From positions 33,771-97,770 of the forward strand of contig NZ_BJND01000002.1 in assembly GCF_006539505.1 (NCBI RefSeq): a DNA stretch of 64,000 nucleotides, given 5' to 3'. The position numbers and the translations under genes are program-made. Within the stretch, counting starts at the first letter, position 1. Every line of letters begins with the position of its first letter. This document shows, in pieces, positions 8,913 through 18,096 of the stretch. Source of the DNA: Streptomyces spinoverrucosus (GTDB lineage Bacteria; Actinomycetota; Actinomycetes; Streptomycetales; Streptomycetaceae). The notes under the pieces were generated by a model that was given only the letters and a program-made list of their open reading frames with translations, was not told the DNA's origin and searched no databases.

Positions 8913-9272
8913 CGGCCCCGGACCGCCGTACGCGCGTGTCGTGGTCGGGTGGGCGGGAGCGCCGTCGCGCCATGACACACCGGCAACGGTGTGACGGGCG
9001 TGTCGCGAGGAAGTTGGCGGCGTTCGGCCAGTGACGCCGGACAGTGCCGCTCCCGCCCGCGGATTCCGTCGCTTCAGATGTGACGTTTTCGGCCCGGTTC
9101 CGTGTGGAGACTTTGCGAAGAACGCTGGTAATTTGAGAGCGCCGCGATGCCCCGGTGGGACGGGGAGGGGGAGTCAGGGTTTGCGGCCGCTGCTGCGGCA
9201 ACACCACCAAACCACGTACGTCTGTACGGTCTGCCTGCGCGAGCAACACGGAGTGCGGAGGGAGGCACAGGG
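8913..9272. other. Long intergenic leader before the penicillin-binding protein
   Basis: These 360 bases hold no convincing gene. CACACCG-GCAA-CGGTGTG at 8976-8993 is a perfect 7-bp stem with a tetraloop and may terminate the methyltransferase transcript. A less GC-rich patch around 9100-9135 is the likely promoter area for the penicillin-binding protein. An in-frame ATG at 9147 exists, but the strong ribosome binding site lies further down, next to the GTG at 9273. Confidence 0.4.
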
Positions 9273-11717
9273 GTGGCCCAGGGAGGGCAGGGGGGACGCC
9301 ATCAAAGTGGCGAGGAGGTGCCTCCGGAACCGGACGCCACCATGCAGTTGAAGGCCCCGGAGCCGGACGTCACCATGCAGTTGAAGATCCCGGCGCAGCC
9401 GCAAGCGGCCGCGGACGAGACCATGCAACTGCGCATACCCGAGGGCGGCATACCGGCCGGGTTCCATATATCCGCCGATTCGGTCAACTCCGGTAAATCC
9501 GAGGAGTCTGACACCACATCCGGTATATCCGAGGAGTCTGACACTACTTCCGGCATTTCCGAGGAACCTGACACCTCATCCGACATATCCCAGAAACCTG
9601 ACACCACATCCGGCATATCCGAGCAATCTGACACCGCATCCGACACATCCCGCACATCCCGCACCCCCTCCCGGCGCCGCCGCAAAGCCCCCCGCCCCTC
9701 CCCCGCCGCCCGCCTCACCGCGGCCCTCGGCCCCCTGCTGGCCCCCGTGCTCGGCCCTCTCGTCGCCCGCCTCGGCCCCTACGCCCGCCGACTGCGCCCG
9801 CAGTACCCCCGGCCGGGCCGCACCGGATGGCGCCGCTGGGTCCCCTCCTGGCGGCAGACCCTCGGTGGCTTCTTCGCCTCCCTCGGTCTGAGCACCCTCT
9901 TCCTGGTCGTCGCCTACGCCGCCACGGACATCCCGGACAACCTCAACACCTACGCCACCCAGCAGGACAACGTGTACTTCTGGGCCGACGGCACCCCGAT
10001 GGCCCGCACCGGCTGGGTGCAGCGACAGGCGATGCCGCTGGAGGACGTACCCGAGGACGTCCGCTGGGCGGTGCTCGCCGCCGAGAACTCGAGCTTCTAC
10101 AGCGATCCCGGCGTCTCCTTCAAGGGCATCACCCGCGCCCTGTTCCGCACCCTCGGCGCGGGCGACACCCAGGGCGGGTCGACCATCACCCAGCAGTACG
10201 TCAAGAACGTCTACCTCAACCAGGACCAGACACTCACCCGCAAGTTCACCGAGGCGATGATCGCGCTCAAGCTCGACAACAAGATGAGCAAGGACGAGAT
10301 CCTGGAGAGCTATCTCAACACCAGCTGGTTCGGCCGCGGCACCTACGGCATCCAGCGCGCCGCCCAGGCCTACTACGGCAAGGACGTCAGCGAGCTGAAC
10401 GTCAGCGAGGCCGCCTTCCTCGCGTCCCTGCTCAAGGGTGCCGGCCTGTACGACCCCACGCTCAGCCAGGCGAACCACGAGCGGGCCGTGGAGCGCTGGT
10501 CGTGGATCCTCGACCGGATGGTCGCGATCGGCAAGCTGTCGCCGCAGGAGCGCGCCAAGTACCGGACGTTCCCCGCGCCGCTGAAGAGCAATCCGCTGTA
10601 CGACACCGGCGAGCAGAGCGACTACCTGGTGGAACTCGCCTCCCAGTACGCCAAGAAGACCGCGCGCATCTCCGACAAGGACTTCGACCTCGGCGGCTAC
10701 CAGATCTACACGACCTTCGACAAGAACCGTGAGGCCCAGCTCACCGACGCCGTCACCAAGGCCCGTGAGCAGGCCAAGAAGGACGATCCGAAGGCCGCCA
10801 AGACCGCCCATTTCGGCGCCGCCTCCATCGCGACCGACGGCCGGATCCTCGCCGTCTACGGCGGCCCCGACCACCGTACGCAGGGCTACAACGAGTCCAA
10901 CGCGACCACCGTGCCCGCCGGTTCGGCGTTCCTGCCGTTCGTCTACGCCGCCGGACTGGAGCACGGCGTACGCAAGACCCGCGACGGCGACCGCACGCCG
11001 GTGACCGGGGAGACCCTCTACAACGGCGACGACGGCGTGCCCGTCACCACGCCCGAGGGCCCTTACTGGGACCGCAGCGGCCGCAAGGTCGCCGCACGCA
11101 ACGACGACGGCAAGTCCTACGGGCAGATCTCCCTGCACCAGGCGCTCGCCCTGTCCGTCAACACCCCGTTCATGCAGCTCGGCATGGACACCGGGCTGGA
11201 CAAGGTGCGCTCCACCGCCGAGGCGGCCGGGCTGCTGCCCTCCAGCATCGGCGCCCAGGTGCCCACGTTGTCGACCGGCAGCTCCACGCCCAGCGCCATC
11301 CGCATGGCCAGCGGCTACGCCACCTTCTCCGCCGACGGCGTGCACACCGAGCCGTACTCGGTGCGGCGCATCACGCACAACGGTCACAAGGTCGCCCTCG
11401 ACGCGCCGCCCACCCGCCGCGCGATGGGCGCCGACACCGCCCGCGAGGTCCAGTCCGCCCTCACCGACGCCTTCCTGGCCGCCCACCCGGACGCCGCGCC
11501 CGCCGGCGCGGAGGTCGCCGGCAAGGTGGGCACGACCGAGGACGACACGGCCGCCTGGTACGTCGGCACCGCCAAGAAGGTGGCCACCGCGGTCGTCGTC
11601 TACCGCATCGACCTGAACAAGAGCCTCGAACCCCTGCCGCTCCAGGGACTGGGTGGCACGGGAACCGACAGCGTCCCGTACGGCATCTGGTCACGCGCCA
11701 TGAGTCCGCTCGGCTGA
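9273..11717 (+). CDS. Class A penicillin-binding protein (GT51) with degenerate transpeptidase motifs
   Basis: The GTG start follows GGAGGGAGG seven bases upstream and gives 814 residues. Order: a cytoplasmic N-terminus with three TMQL(K/R) motifs and a Ser/Thr/Glu decapeptide repeat, an Arg/Pro-rich stretch, one membrane segment at about 199-220, a GT51 glycosyltransferase (AAENSSFYSDPG, GGSTITQQYVKN) and a transpeptidase-like domain. The transpeptidase active site is altered: the SxxK box reads S551-A-F-L554, lacking the catalytic Lys, the SxN box is intact (SVN, 628-630), and the KTG box is KVG (751-753). It probably polymerises glycan strands but may not crosslink or bind penicillin. It leads a run of three envelope genes. 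Confidence 0.88.
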   Translation: MAQGGQGGRHQSGEEVPPEPDATMQLKAPEPDVTMQLKIPAQPQAAADETMQLRIPEGGIPAGFHISADSVNSGKSEESDTTSGISEESDTTSGISEEPDTSSDISQKPDTTSGISEQSDTASDTSRTSRTPSRRRRKAPRPSPAARLTAALGPLLAPVLGPLVARLGPYARRLRPQYPRPGRTGWRRWVPSWRQTLGGFFASLGLSTLFLVVAYAATDIPDNLNTYATQQDNVYFWADGTPMARTGWVQRQAMPLEDVPEDVRWAVLAAENSSFYSDPGVSFKGITRALFRTLGAGDTQGGSTITQQYVKNVYLNQDQTLTRKFTEAMIALKLDNKMSKDEILESYLNTSWFGRGTYGIQRAAQAYYGKDVSELNVSEAAFLASLLKGAGLYDPTLSQANHERAVERWSWILDRMVAIGKLSPQERAKYRTFPAPLKSNPLYDTGEQSDYLVELASQYAKKTARISDKDFDLGGYQIYTTFDKNREAQLTDAVTKAREQAKKDDPKAAKTAHFGAASIATDGRILAVYGGPDHRTQGYNESNATTVPAGSAFLPFVYAAGLEHGVRKTRDGDRTPVTGETLYNGDDGVPVTTPEGPYWDRSGRKVAARNDDGKSYGQISLHQALALSVNTPFMQLGMDTGLDKVRSTAEAAGLLPSSIGAQVPTLSTGSSTPSAIRMASGYATFSADGVHTEPYSVRRITHNGHKVALDAPPTRRAMGADTAREVQSALTDAFLAAHPDAAPAGAEVAGKVGTTEDDTAAWYVGTAKKVATAVVVYRIDLNKSLEPLPLQGLGGTGTDSVPYGIWSRAMSPLG
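9489..9668 (+). repeat. Six 30-bp tandem repeats inside the PBP gene
   Basis: The units start at 9489, 9519, 9549, 9579, 9609 and 9639 and encode degenerate decapeptides of the form SGISEESDTT. The first units are nearly identical and the last has diverged to Arg/Ser/Thr. They extend the cytoplasmic tail with acidic and hydroxyl residues. Confidence 0.85.
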
Positions 11718-11774
11718 TCACCGACGCGAACCGGCACCGTCCCAGCCCCTGTTCCCAAGAGATTGAGCCGCAAG

Positions 11775-13061
11775 ATGAAACAGCCGTCGGGCCGCCGCCG
11801 CAAGGCCCGCGTACCCCGCCACCCCGCGACCCGTCCGGGATTCCTCACCCTGGCGGCGTTCCTCGTCGTCACCTCCCTCGTCGCCGGCTATCTGGTGCTC
11901 TCCCGCACCAACAGCACCGCCTCGACCGGGTCGGCCAAGGACGGCTCAGGGCAGCCGTCGTCCTCGCGGGCGACCGAGGAGGCGGAGTGGGACGGCAAGA
12001 CCAAGGTGCTGGGTGACGGCTCGACGTCCTACACCGGTCCGCAGAAGAACCAGTTCAAGCCGGAGCCGCTCAAGCCCGGTCAGAAACCGCCCCAGTTCGT
12101 CGTCTTCTCCTGGGACGGTGCCCTCCAGGGCGACGACGAGCTCTTCTCCCACTACCGGGAGATGGCCAAGCGGTACAACGCGCATATGACCTTCTTCCTC
12201 ACGGGCATCTACCTGCTGCCCAAGAGCAAGAACGACCTCTACTCCCCGCCGCAGCACCCCAAGGGCACCGCGGCGATCAGCTTCCCCACCGACGAGCACA
12301 TACGCACCACCTTGGAGCAGCTCGCCGGCGCCTGGGAGGACGGCAACGAGATCGGCACCCACTTCAACGGCCACTTCTGCGGCGAGAAGGGCGGCGGCGA
12401 CTGGAGCGTCGAGGAGTGGAAGAGCGAGATCGACCAGTTCTACGACTTCGTGGAGAAGTGGAAGACCAACACCGGCTACACCGACATCGACCCGCTGCCC
12501 TTCGACATCAGGAAGGCGGTCACCGGCGGCCGCGCGCCCTGCCTGGAGGGCCAGGAGAACCTGCTGAAGGCGGCCAAGAGCTACGGCTGGCGCTACGACG
12601 CCAGCTCCGCCGGCGACTTCCAGATCTGGCCGAGGAAGAAGAACGGCATCTGGGACTTCCCGCTCCAGATGCTGCCGTACGAGGGCGGCAAGTACCAGGG
12701 CCTGTCCATGGACTTCAACTTCCTCTACAACCAGTCCGACGGCGAGACCGACGGCGACCCGGCGATGTACCCGCAGTGGCAGCAGGAGACGGTCGACGCC
12801 TACATGGCGGGCTTCAATCGCGTGTACTACGGCAGCCGGGCCCCGATGTTCATCGGCAACCACTTCGAGGAGTGGAACGGCGGCATCTATATGAAGGCCG
12901 TCGACGAGGTCATCAAGACGGTGTGCACCAAGAAGGACGTCAAGTGCGTGTCGTTCCAGGAGCTCGCCGACTGGATGGACGTCCAGAAACCGGCCACGCT
13001 GGAGCGGCTGCGCAGCCTGGACCCGGCGCAGTCCCCGGACTGGTCCACGGTCGTGCAGTGA
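11775..13061 (+). CDS. Membrane-anchored polysaccharide deacetylase-like protein
   Basis: The 428-residue product has a basic N-terminus, one hydrophobic anchor (about 22-43) and a Ser/Lys-rich linker, then a NodB-like domain. Visible motifs are FSWDGAL with Asp114 in place of the usual TFDDG, and HFNGH with His196 and His200 (metal-binding HxxxH). A later RAPCLEG corresponds to the RxP motif. It would act on cell-wall or surface glycans outside the membrane. Having one Asp rather than two in motif 1 is typical of a divergent subgroup, so activity is not certain. It begins 57 bases after the penicillin-binding protein and may share its transcript. A TTG at 11763 is an alternative start. Confidence 0.8.
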   Translation: MKQPSGRRRKARVPRHPATRPGFLTLAAFLVVTSLVAGYLVLSRTNSTASTGSAKDGSGQPSSSRATEEAEWDGKTKVLGDGSTSYTGPQKNQFKPEPLKPGQKPPQFVVFSWDGALQGDDELFSHYREMAKRYNAHMTFFLTGIYLLPKSKNDLYSPPQHPKGTAAISFPTDEHIRTTLEQLAGAWEDGNEIGTHFNGHFCGEKGGGDWSVEEWKSEIDQFYDFVEKWKTNTGYTDIDPLPFDIRKAVTGGRAPCLEGQENLLKAAKSYGWRYDASSAGDFQIWPRKKNGIWDFPLQMLPYEGGKYQGLSMDFNFLYNQSDGETDGDPAMYPQWQQETVDAYMAGFNRVYYGSRAPMFIGNHFEEWNGGIYMKAVDEVIKTVCTKKDVKCVSFQELADWMDVQKPATLERLRSLDPAQSPDWSTVVQ

Positions 13062-13210
13062 CCGCCCCCAGCCCGGCTCGGCGGGCGTCGGTGACGGTCC
13101 GATAACTCCCGTGCCGTTGGGGCTGCAACCCCCTTCACACCAGCCACACACGGCATGCAAAGATTCCGCTTGCCTCGGCAGTCCTGCGCCGGGGAAAGAG
13201 GGGAACTTCA

Positions 13211-14386
13211 GTGAAGTCAAGGAAATTGAGCCGTACGCGGCGTCGCGCGACGATACTCACGGCGGCCGCCGCCTCGGTCGTCGCGGGTGCGGCGCTGCTG
13301 CCCAACTGGAGCGCGGGCGCGTCCACGGCCGAGCCCGAGGTGGACGCCAAGACCAAGGCCACGTTTCAACGACTGGCCGACGCGGTCTTCACCGACCGTA
13401 CCAACGCGCTGGTCGACAAGCCGGGCAAGGGCAAGAAGCCTCTGATCGACGGCTTCTCCGGCGACGTCGCGGTCTCCTCCGGGGCCGCCCGCACCGAGGA
13501 CAGCGCCCTGGATCAGCTCGGCGATCGCAAGGACGGGCTCGCGCGGCTCGGCGAGAAGTACAGCGCGGCGAGCACCTCCGTCACCCTGGACCGCACCAGC
13601 GTCAGGGGCCGCAAGGCCGTCGTCGCGGTCACCGAGACCACGACGCTGACGTACAAGAAGGTCCGTGGCGATGAGCCGAGGACGACCGGATTCCAGGCGC
13701 ACCACAAGCTGACCTTCAAGGCCGACAAGGACGGCAACTGGCGGCTGACGGACATCCGCGAGACCGACGACGGCTATCTCGCGGTCAACCAGACCGCCAA
13801 GCCCAAGGTCGCCGCGGCCACCACCACCGCCGACGACACCATGCCGTCGGCCCCGCGCGCGGCCATCACCCGGCCCGCGCCGTCCAACCCGAAGAACTTC
13901 ACCGCGAGCGGCTACGACTACAAGGCGATGGCCGCCTACGCGGAGAAGTACTGGCGCAACTACAACCCCGACTACCCGGACTTCAACGGGCAGGGCGCGG
14001 GCGGCGACTGCACCAACTTCGTCAGCCAGTCCCTGAAGGCGGGCGGCTGGAAGCACGTGCCCGGCTATGTGTACGACTACACGCGGTGGTTCGGCAACGC
14101 CGACATCCAGTCGCACTCGTTCGTCGGCGTCAACGAGTGGTCGTGGTTCGCGCTGAACTCCAAGCGCGTCACCAGCCTCGCCAACGTCTACCAGATGGAC
14201 GTCGGCGATGTGCTCCAGATCGACTTCGACAAGGACGGGTCCAAGGACCACACGATGATCGTCACGTACCGCAGCCCGCAGGGCGTGCCGTACCTGACGT
14301 ACCACTCCACCAACACCTACCGCCGGTCGGTGGCGAGCATCATCGCGTCGTACCCGAACGCCGCGTACTACGCCTACCGCACCTGA
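13211..14386 (+). CDS. Secreted amidase-domain protein (Amidase_6)
   Basis: The 391-residue product starts at GTG after AAGAGGGGAAC and carries a Tat- or Sec-like signal (RKLSRTRRRATILTAAA and a hydrophobic core). A middle domain of about 150 residues resembles the helper region seen before Amidase_6 domains. The C-terminal domain has the Cys-His papain-like signature GGDCTNFVSQ (Cys267) and KDHTMIVTY (His347). Such proteins are thought to cut amide bonds in the cell wall. It follows the deacetylase after 149 bases and completes a probable cell-wall remodelling trio. Confidence 0.8.
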   Translation: MKSRKLSRTRRRATILTAAAASVVAGAALLPNWSAGASTAEPEVDAKTKATFQRLADAVFTDRTNALVDKPGKGKKPLIDGFSGDVAVSSGAARTEDSALDQLGDRKDGLARLGEKYSAASTSVTLDRTSVRGRKAVVAVTETTTLTYKKVRGDEPRTTGFQAHHKLTFKADKDGNWRLTDIRETDDGYLAVNQTAKPKVAAATTTADDTMPSAPRAAITRPAPSNPKNFTASGYDYKAMAAYAEKYWRNYNPDYPDFNGQGAGGDCTNFVSQSLKAGGWKHVPGYVYDYTRWFGNADIQSHSFVGVNEWSWFALNSKRVTSLANVYQMDVGDVLQIDFDKDGSKDHTMIVTYRSPQGVPYLTYHSTNTYRRSVASIIASYPNAAYYAYRT

Positions 14387-14407
14387 TCGGCACCGCCCGG
14401 CCGATCC

Positions 14408-14437
14408 GCCGCTCCGGCCCCGCCAGGCCGGAGCGGC
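14408..14437. terminator. Bidirectional terminator hairpin
   Basis: GCCGCTCCGGCC and GGCCGGAGCGGC form a perfect 12-bp stem with a 6-base loop, between the convergent amidase and VOC genes. Confidence 0.7.
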
Positions 14438-14449
14438 TGCGGCTGAGCG

Positions 14450-15190
14450 TCAGGACGGGGCGAGGACGCAGAACTCGTGGCCCTCCGGTTCGGCCAGGCA
14501 CGTCCACGGGACGTCGCCCTGGCCGATGTCGAGGTCGGTGGCGCCGAGGGTCCGCAGCCGGGCCACCTCCGCTGCCTTGTCGTCACCGGGGTACGGCAGC
14601 AGGTCGAGATGGATGCGGTCGGGCACGGTCTTCGCGTCGGGCGTGCGGAGGAACTCGAGATACGGGCCGACACCCTTGGCGGAGCGCAACACCGCATGGT
14701 CGTCGGTCACCTCGTGCAGGGTCCAGTCCATCGCCTCACCCCAGAACCGGGCCATGGCCCGCGGATCCGCACAGTCGACCACCACCGCGGCGATCGGCCC
14801 GGTGTCCCAGTAGATCTCCCGAGGCTCCAGCACGCAGAACTCGTTGCCCTCGGGGTCGGCGAGGACCGTCCACGGCACATCGCCCTGGCCCACGTCGGCG
14901 GGCGTCGCACCCACCGCCTTCAGGCGCGCGACCAACTCCGCCTGATGGGCCGCAGAGGTGGTGGCGAGATCGAGGTGCGTACGGTTCTTTGTCGTGGTCT
15001 TGGCTTCCGGGACGGGAATGACGTCCACGCAGACGGCGTCCGGGTGCGGCCAAACGACGCCGCCGGCGGGTCCGACGTAGGTGACCACGCCAAGACTGTA
15101 GGCACTCCAGCCGAGCGCCTCCGCCCAGAACCGGTCGACCGTCGACGTATCAAGAGCCTTTATGTTCACCTGAACAGGTCGCAGTGCCAT
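14450..15190 (-). CDS. Two-domain VOC (glyoxalase/bleomycin-resistance superfamily) protein
   Basis: The 246-residue protein is an internal duplication of two betaalphabetabetabeta modules, each ending in a very similar GQGDVPWTxLAxPEGxEFCVL segment. The first module starts VQVNIKALD and the second AAVVVDCADP. Such proteins bind a metal or a ligand between modules; the second module keeps candidate His and Glu residues (HLDL, PEGHEFCVL). Substrate is unknown; resistance or small-molecule binding roles are both possible. The ATG follows AGGA eight bases upstream. It is downstream of tpg but separated by 48 bases and may be on the same transcript. Confidence 0.8.
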   Translation of the reverse strand: MALRPVQVNIKALDTSTVDRFWAEALGWSAYSLGVVTYVGPAGGVVWPHPDAVCVDVIPVPEAKTTTKNRTHLDLATTSAAHQAELVARLKAVGATPADVGQGDVPWTVLADPEGNEFCVLEPREIYWDTGPIAAVVVDCADPRAMARFWGEAMDWTLHEVTDDHAVLRSAKGVGPYLEFLRTPDAKTVPDRIHLDLLPYPGDDKAAEVARLRTLGATDLDIGQGDVPWTCLAEPEGHEFCVLAPS

Positions 15191-15238
15191 GCGGGCGATC
15201 CTAAATGGCCTCGATCACCCCCGCGGTGCGAGGCCGGG

Positions 15239-15793
15239 CTACAGGTCGAAGCCGATGTCTTCGACATCGGTGAACTCCACGTCGAGGCCGTGTGCGCGTC
15301 GGTTGCGGTCGCGGAAGTAGATCTCGCCCAGGCCCTCGGCCGCGATGCGGCGCAGCTGCTGTTCGGTCGCCCCCTGTTCCTGTGCCTCGAACAGGCGCGC
15401 CGCGTACTCGGGTGGCAGCGCCACGGTGAGGTGGCGCAGTCTCGCGTCGTCGGTCGTGCCGGGTGCGGCGGTGTAACCGAAGCGGGCGCGGGTGTCGATG
15501 ACGATGCCGCCCGTGGTGGCCGCGGTCTGCTTGGCCCTGGCGCGGATCTGCGGCTGCCACCGCCGCTTCACCTCGCGCTCCAGCCGGTCCGCGAGGTCCG
15601 GGCGAGGGCGCCTGATCTGGTCCTTCACATACCGTTCGACGGTGCGCTGGGTGATGCCGAGCAGCTCGGCCACCGGCCTGGTGCCCTTGAGCTGCTTGAC
15701 GAGGTAGCGCATCTGCGCGCCCGCGCTCTTCGGGATGGGGCGGGTGAACGCCTTCTGCAGCGCGGCGTTCAGGCCTTCCCCGACCGTGTCCAT
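15239..15793 (-). CDS. tpg: Telomere terminal protein Tpg
   Basis: The 184-residue length, the start MDTVGEGL and the whole layout match the terminal proteins that cap Streptomyces chromosome ends and prime synthesis of the last single-strand gap. A helix-turn-helix (VAELLGITQRTVERYV, about 41-56) is followed by basic residues and a TTDDARLR segment. Thr114 falls in PGTT, the position I recall as the nucleotide acceptor of the S. coelicolor protein. The ATG follows GGAG and is 12 bases after the tap stop, the usual tap-tpg operon. The presence of this gene implies a linear replicon. It could serve the chromosome or a linear plasmid; the surrounding genes favour the chromosome. Confidence 0.93.
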   Translation of the reverse strand: MDTVGEGLNAALQKAFTRPIPKSAGAQMRYLVKQLKGTRPVAELLGITQRTVERYVKDQIRRPRPDLADRLEREVKRRWQPQIRARAKQTAATTGGIVIDTRARFGYTAAPGTTDDARLRHLTVALPPEYAARLFEAQEQGATEQQLRRIAAEGLGEIYFRDRNRRAHGLDVEFTDVEDIGFDL

Positions 15794-15805
15794 CGGACTC
15801 GTCTC

Positions 15806-17950
15806 CTACTCTCCGTCGTCCTTGGCGCTGACCTCGCCCGTCTTGATGTACCGGGCGAGGTTGAGGAACTGGCCGTGCTTCTCGCGCACTTCCTCGGCCC
15901 ACAGGGTGGTCTGGGTGCCCTCGTGCTTGACCATGCCGGGCGACACACCGAGGCGGAAGCTGCCGGGCACCGTCCGGCCTTCGGCGTCGTACGGCAGGAC
16001 GTGCAGCGGGCCGGGTCCGTCGGCGGCGTACACGGCGCAGTCCGACAGGACCGCCACCGGGTAGCTGCCGGTGGCCGCGGCGAGGGCGACCATCTTGCGG
16101 TGCATGTTGACGCGGGCCCGGGAGATGACGGCCGCGCGGATGTCGGGCCGCCACGTCGCCCGTGACAGAGCAGGCCACGCCTGGCCCGGCTTCCAGCCGC
16201 CGCCGCGCGCCCGCTCACGCAGCTTGCCGATGCCGCCCTTCACCGTGGACTTGATCGCGTCCAGGACGATCGCCATCTGCGGGTCGCGCTGCTTGTAGCC
16301 GTCCATCGCCTCCAGGAACTCCCCCGGCGTCAGCTTCTCGCCCACGCCCAGGTCCGCCATGGTGTCGACGTAGGCGTTGCGGAGCCGCTTGTACCAGGCG
16401 TCCAGGTACTTGCCCTTCTCCCGCCGCACCCACGCCTCGACCGGCGCGACCTCGTAGCCGAGCTCCACCGCGTACGCCACCGTCGGCGTCGCGTACCAGG
16501 CCGGGCCCGTGGGCCGCTCGCCGGTCGGCGTGAACGGGCTGGGCAGCAACTCGCCTTCGAGCCGCCGCCACTGCTTGCCGACCAGGACACGGGAGAGGTC
16601 GACGTGGGAAAGGTCGACCAGCCACGCACCGGGCAACGTCGGGTCGAAGGCGGGGCGGGTGACATGCACCGGCGGCTGGGAGAGGCCGACGACCACGCCG
16701 TTCGCGGCGGCGCCGAAGGCGAGGTTGACGTCGATGCCGACCAGGTAGCGCCGCATGCACTCGGCGTCGGTGAGCTCGCGCGCCCAGTCGTAGGCCTCCT
16801 CGAACAGCATCTCCGCAGGTCCCCGCTGGTGGAACCGGGGCAGATCCGCGAGCAGCGGGTGCCCGTCGGGGGCCTCGCACGGGGCGCAGTCGATCGGGTG
16901 CTCGCCCAGCGATCCGGGCCGGTGTTCCTTGTGCCGCTTGCCGGTCTCGTCCGGTTCGCTCGCGCGGGTCGGCGGGTTCAGGGCGGTCATCAGCTCAAGC
17001 CCCGTTACGGCGGTGGAGCCGCGCGGCGTCATCACGCGCCGCGCGTACGTGCCGAGCAGCCGGGCGAGTTCGGCCGGCGGCAACTGCGCGGCGTCGCCCC
17101 AGGTGCGCGCGTCGAGGGCGTTCCATGACGGGACGCACAACTGCACGCACTGCCGCGTGCGTCCCTGGGCGGGGCGGTAGATCCGCGCCCACGGGCCGAA
17201 CCCACGCTTGGTCAACTGCCAGTCCGCGCGCTGCAGTTGCTTGAGAATCTTGTGCCCGTCCGGGAGCCGCCCGGCGAGCCGGTCGCTCTCCGACAGCGTC
17301 ACGGGCAGCCCGTACCGCCGGCAAGCGGCCTCGGTGAGCACCAGCAGAGGATCGGCGTCCTTGCCGGAACCATGCAGCTTCTCCGCCCCGAGCTGTGCCT
17401 CCTTCAGCGTCCACTCCAGCAGCGCCGGGAGCGACTTGGCGGGGACGTCCAGGACCAGTCCGCCGACGCAGTACGCCGTGACCTGCCGGTCGGCGTCGGC
17501 ATCGACGACGGCGAGCGGGCCGTTCGCGAATCGGGGGTCGGTGCCCGCCGCCGCGGCAGGGGTCGTCCTGGGGGCGGCCTTCTTCGGGCCCGGGCGAGGC
17601 GACGGCGGTGACGGCTCCGCCGGGGTGGCGGCTTCCGGGGCCGGGGCAGGGTCGGTGGGGGTGGCGTGCTCGTCGGCCGTGTCCTGCGCGGGCGCGGGGT
17701 CGCTGGTGTCGGCGGGGTAGAGTTCCGCGAGCTGCTTCAGCAGGCGTGCGTACGCTTCCCGCTCCGGCGGCCGCGGCTCCGTTCGGCCCGCCTCCCAGCC
17801 GCTCACCGTCGCCCGCCGCACCTGCAGCGCGGCGGCCACCTCGTCCAGCGTCAGCCCGTGCGCCTGGCGCAACCGCTTGCGCTCCGCGGGAGGCGGCAGG
17901 GGGGAGCGGGACGCGACCAGGGCGTCGACCGCGCTGAACAGCTCGGACAT
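15806..17950 (-). CDS. tap: Telomere-associated protein Tap
   Basis: The 714-residue product begins at ATG after a strong GGAGG. It has an Xre-type helix-turn-helix at about 25-75 (LTLDEVAAALQVRRATVSGWEAGRTEP), a Pro/Ala/Thr-rich linker at about 90-140 and a long conserved body. Tap binds the telomere 3' overhang and recruits Tpg for end patching; S. coelicolor Tap is of similar size. It is the first gene of the tap-tpg operon. Direct repeats just upstream (17984-18012) could be bound by its own helix-turn-helix and give autoregulation, which is inference. No frameshift or truncation is seen. Confidence 0.93.
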   Translation of the reverse strand: MSELFSAVDALVASRSPLPPPAERKRLRQAHGLTLDEVAAALQVRRATVSGWEAGRTEPRPPEREAYARLLKQLAELYPADTSDPAPAQDTADEHATPTDPAPAPEAATPAEPSPPSPRPGPKKAAPRTTPAAAAGTDPRFANGPLAVVDADADRQVTAYCVGGLVLDVPAKSLPALLEWTLKEAQLGAEKLHGSGKDADPLLVLTEAACRRYGLPVTLSESDRLAGRLPDGHKILKQLQRADWQLTKRGFGPWARIYRPAQGRTRQCVQLCVPSWNALDARTWGDAAQLPPAELARLLGTYARRVMTPRGSTAVTGLELMTALNPPTRASEPDETGKRHKEHRPGSLGEHPIDCAPCEAPDGHPLLADLPRFHQRGPAEMLFEEAYDWARELTDAECMRRYLVGIDVNLAFGAAANGVVVGLSQPPVHVTRPAFDPTLPGAWLVDLSHVDLSRVLVGKQWRRLEGELLPSPFTPTGERPTGPAWYATPTVAYAVELGYEVAPVEAWVRREKGKYLDAWYKRLRNAYVDTMADLGVGEKLTPGEFLEAMDGYKQRDPQMAIVLDAIKSTVKGGIGKLRERARGGGWKPGQAWPALSRATWRPDIRAAVISRARVNMHRKMVALAAATGSYPVAVLSDCAVYAADGPGPLHVLPYDAEGRTVPGSFRLGVSPGMVKHEGTQTTLWAEEVREKHGQFLNLARYIKTGEVSAKDDGE

Positions 17951-17983
17951 GGTGCACCTCCTGTGCCGCCACCCTAGCGTGAA

Positions 17984-18012
17984 GCGCACCTTTCGCGTAC
18001 CAAGCGCGTACC
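17984..18012 (-). promoter_or_regulatory. Three 11-bp-spaced direct repeats upstream of tap
   Basis: GCGCACC at 17984, GCGTACC at 17995 and GCGTACC at 18006 recur exactly every 11 bases, about one helical turn, 34-62 bp upstream of the tap start. The two inner copies share CGCGTACC. They sit where the promoter should be and are good operator candidates. Confidence 0.55.
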
Positions 18013-18096
18013 GACGGCGTTCATCGCACGCGAGGTCCTGATCATCGGGCACAACTGGGCGCGGCCATCGCCGCGAACTCGACGCACAGACGGGGA

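Noticed and set aside
9489..9668. Regular 30-bp repeats that could look like a CRISPR array
   Set aside because: The units are contiguous with no spacers, lie in frame within the PBP gene and encode a repeating decapeptide.
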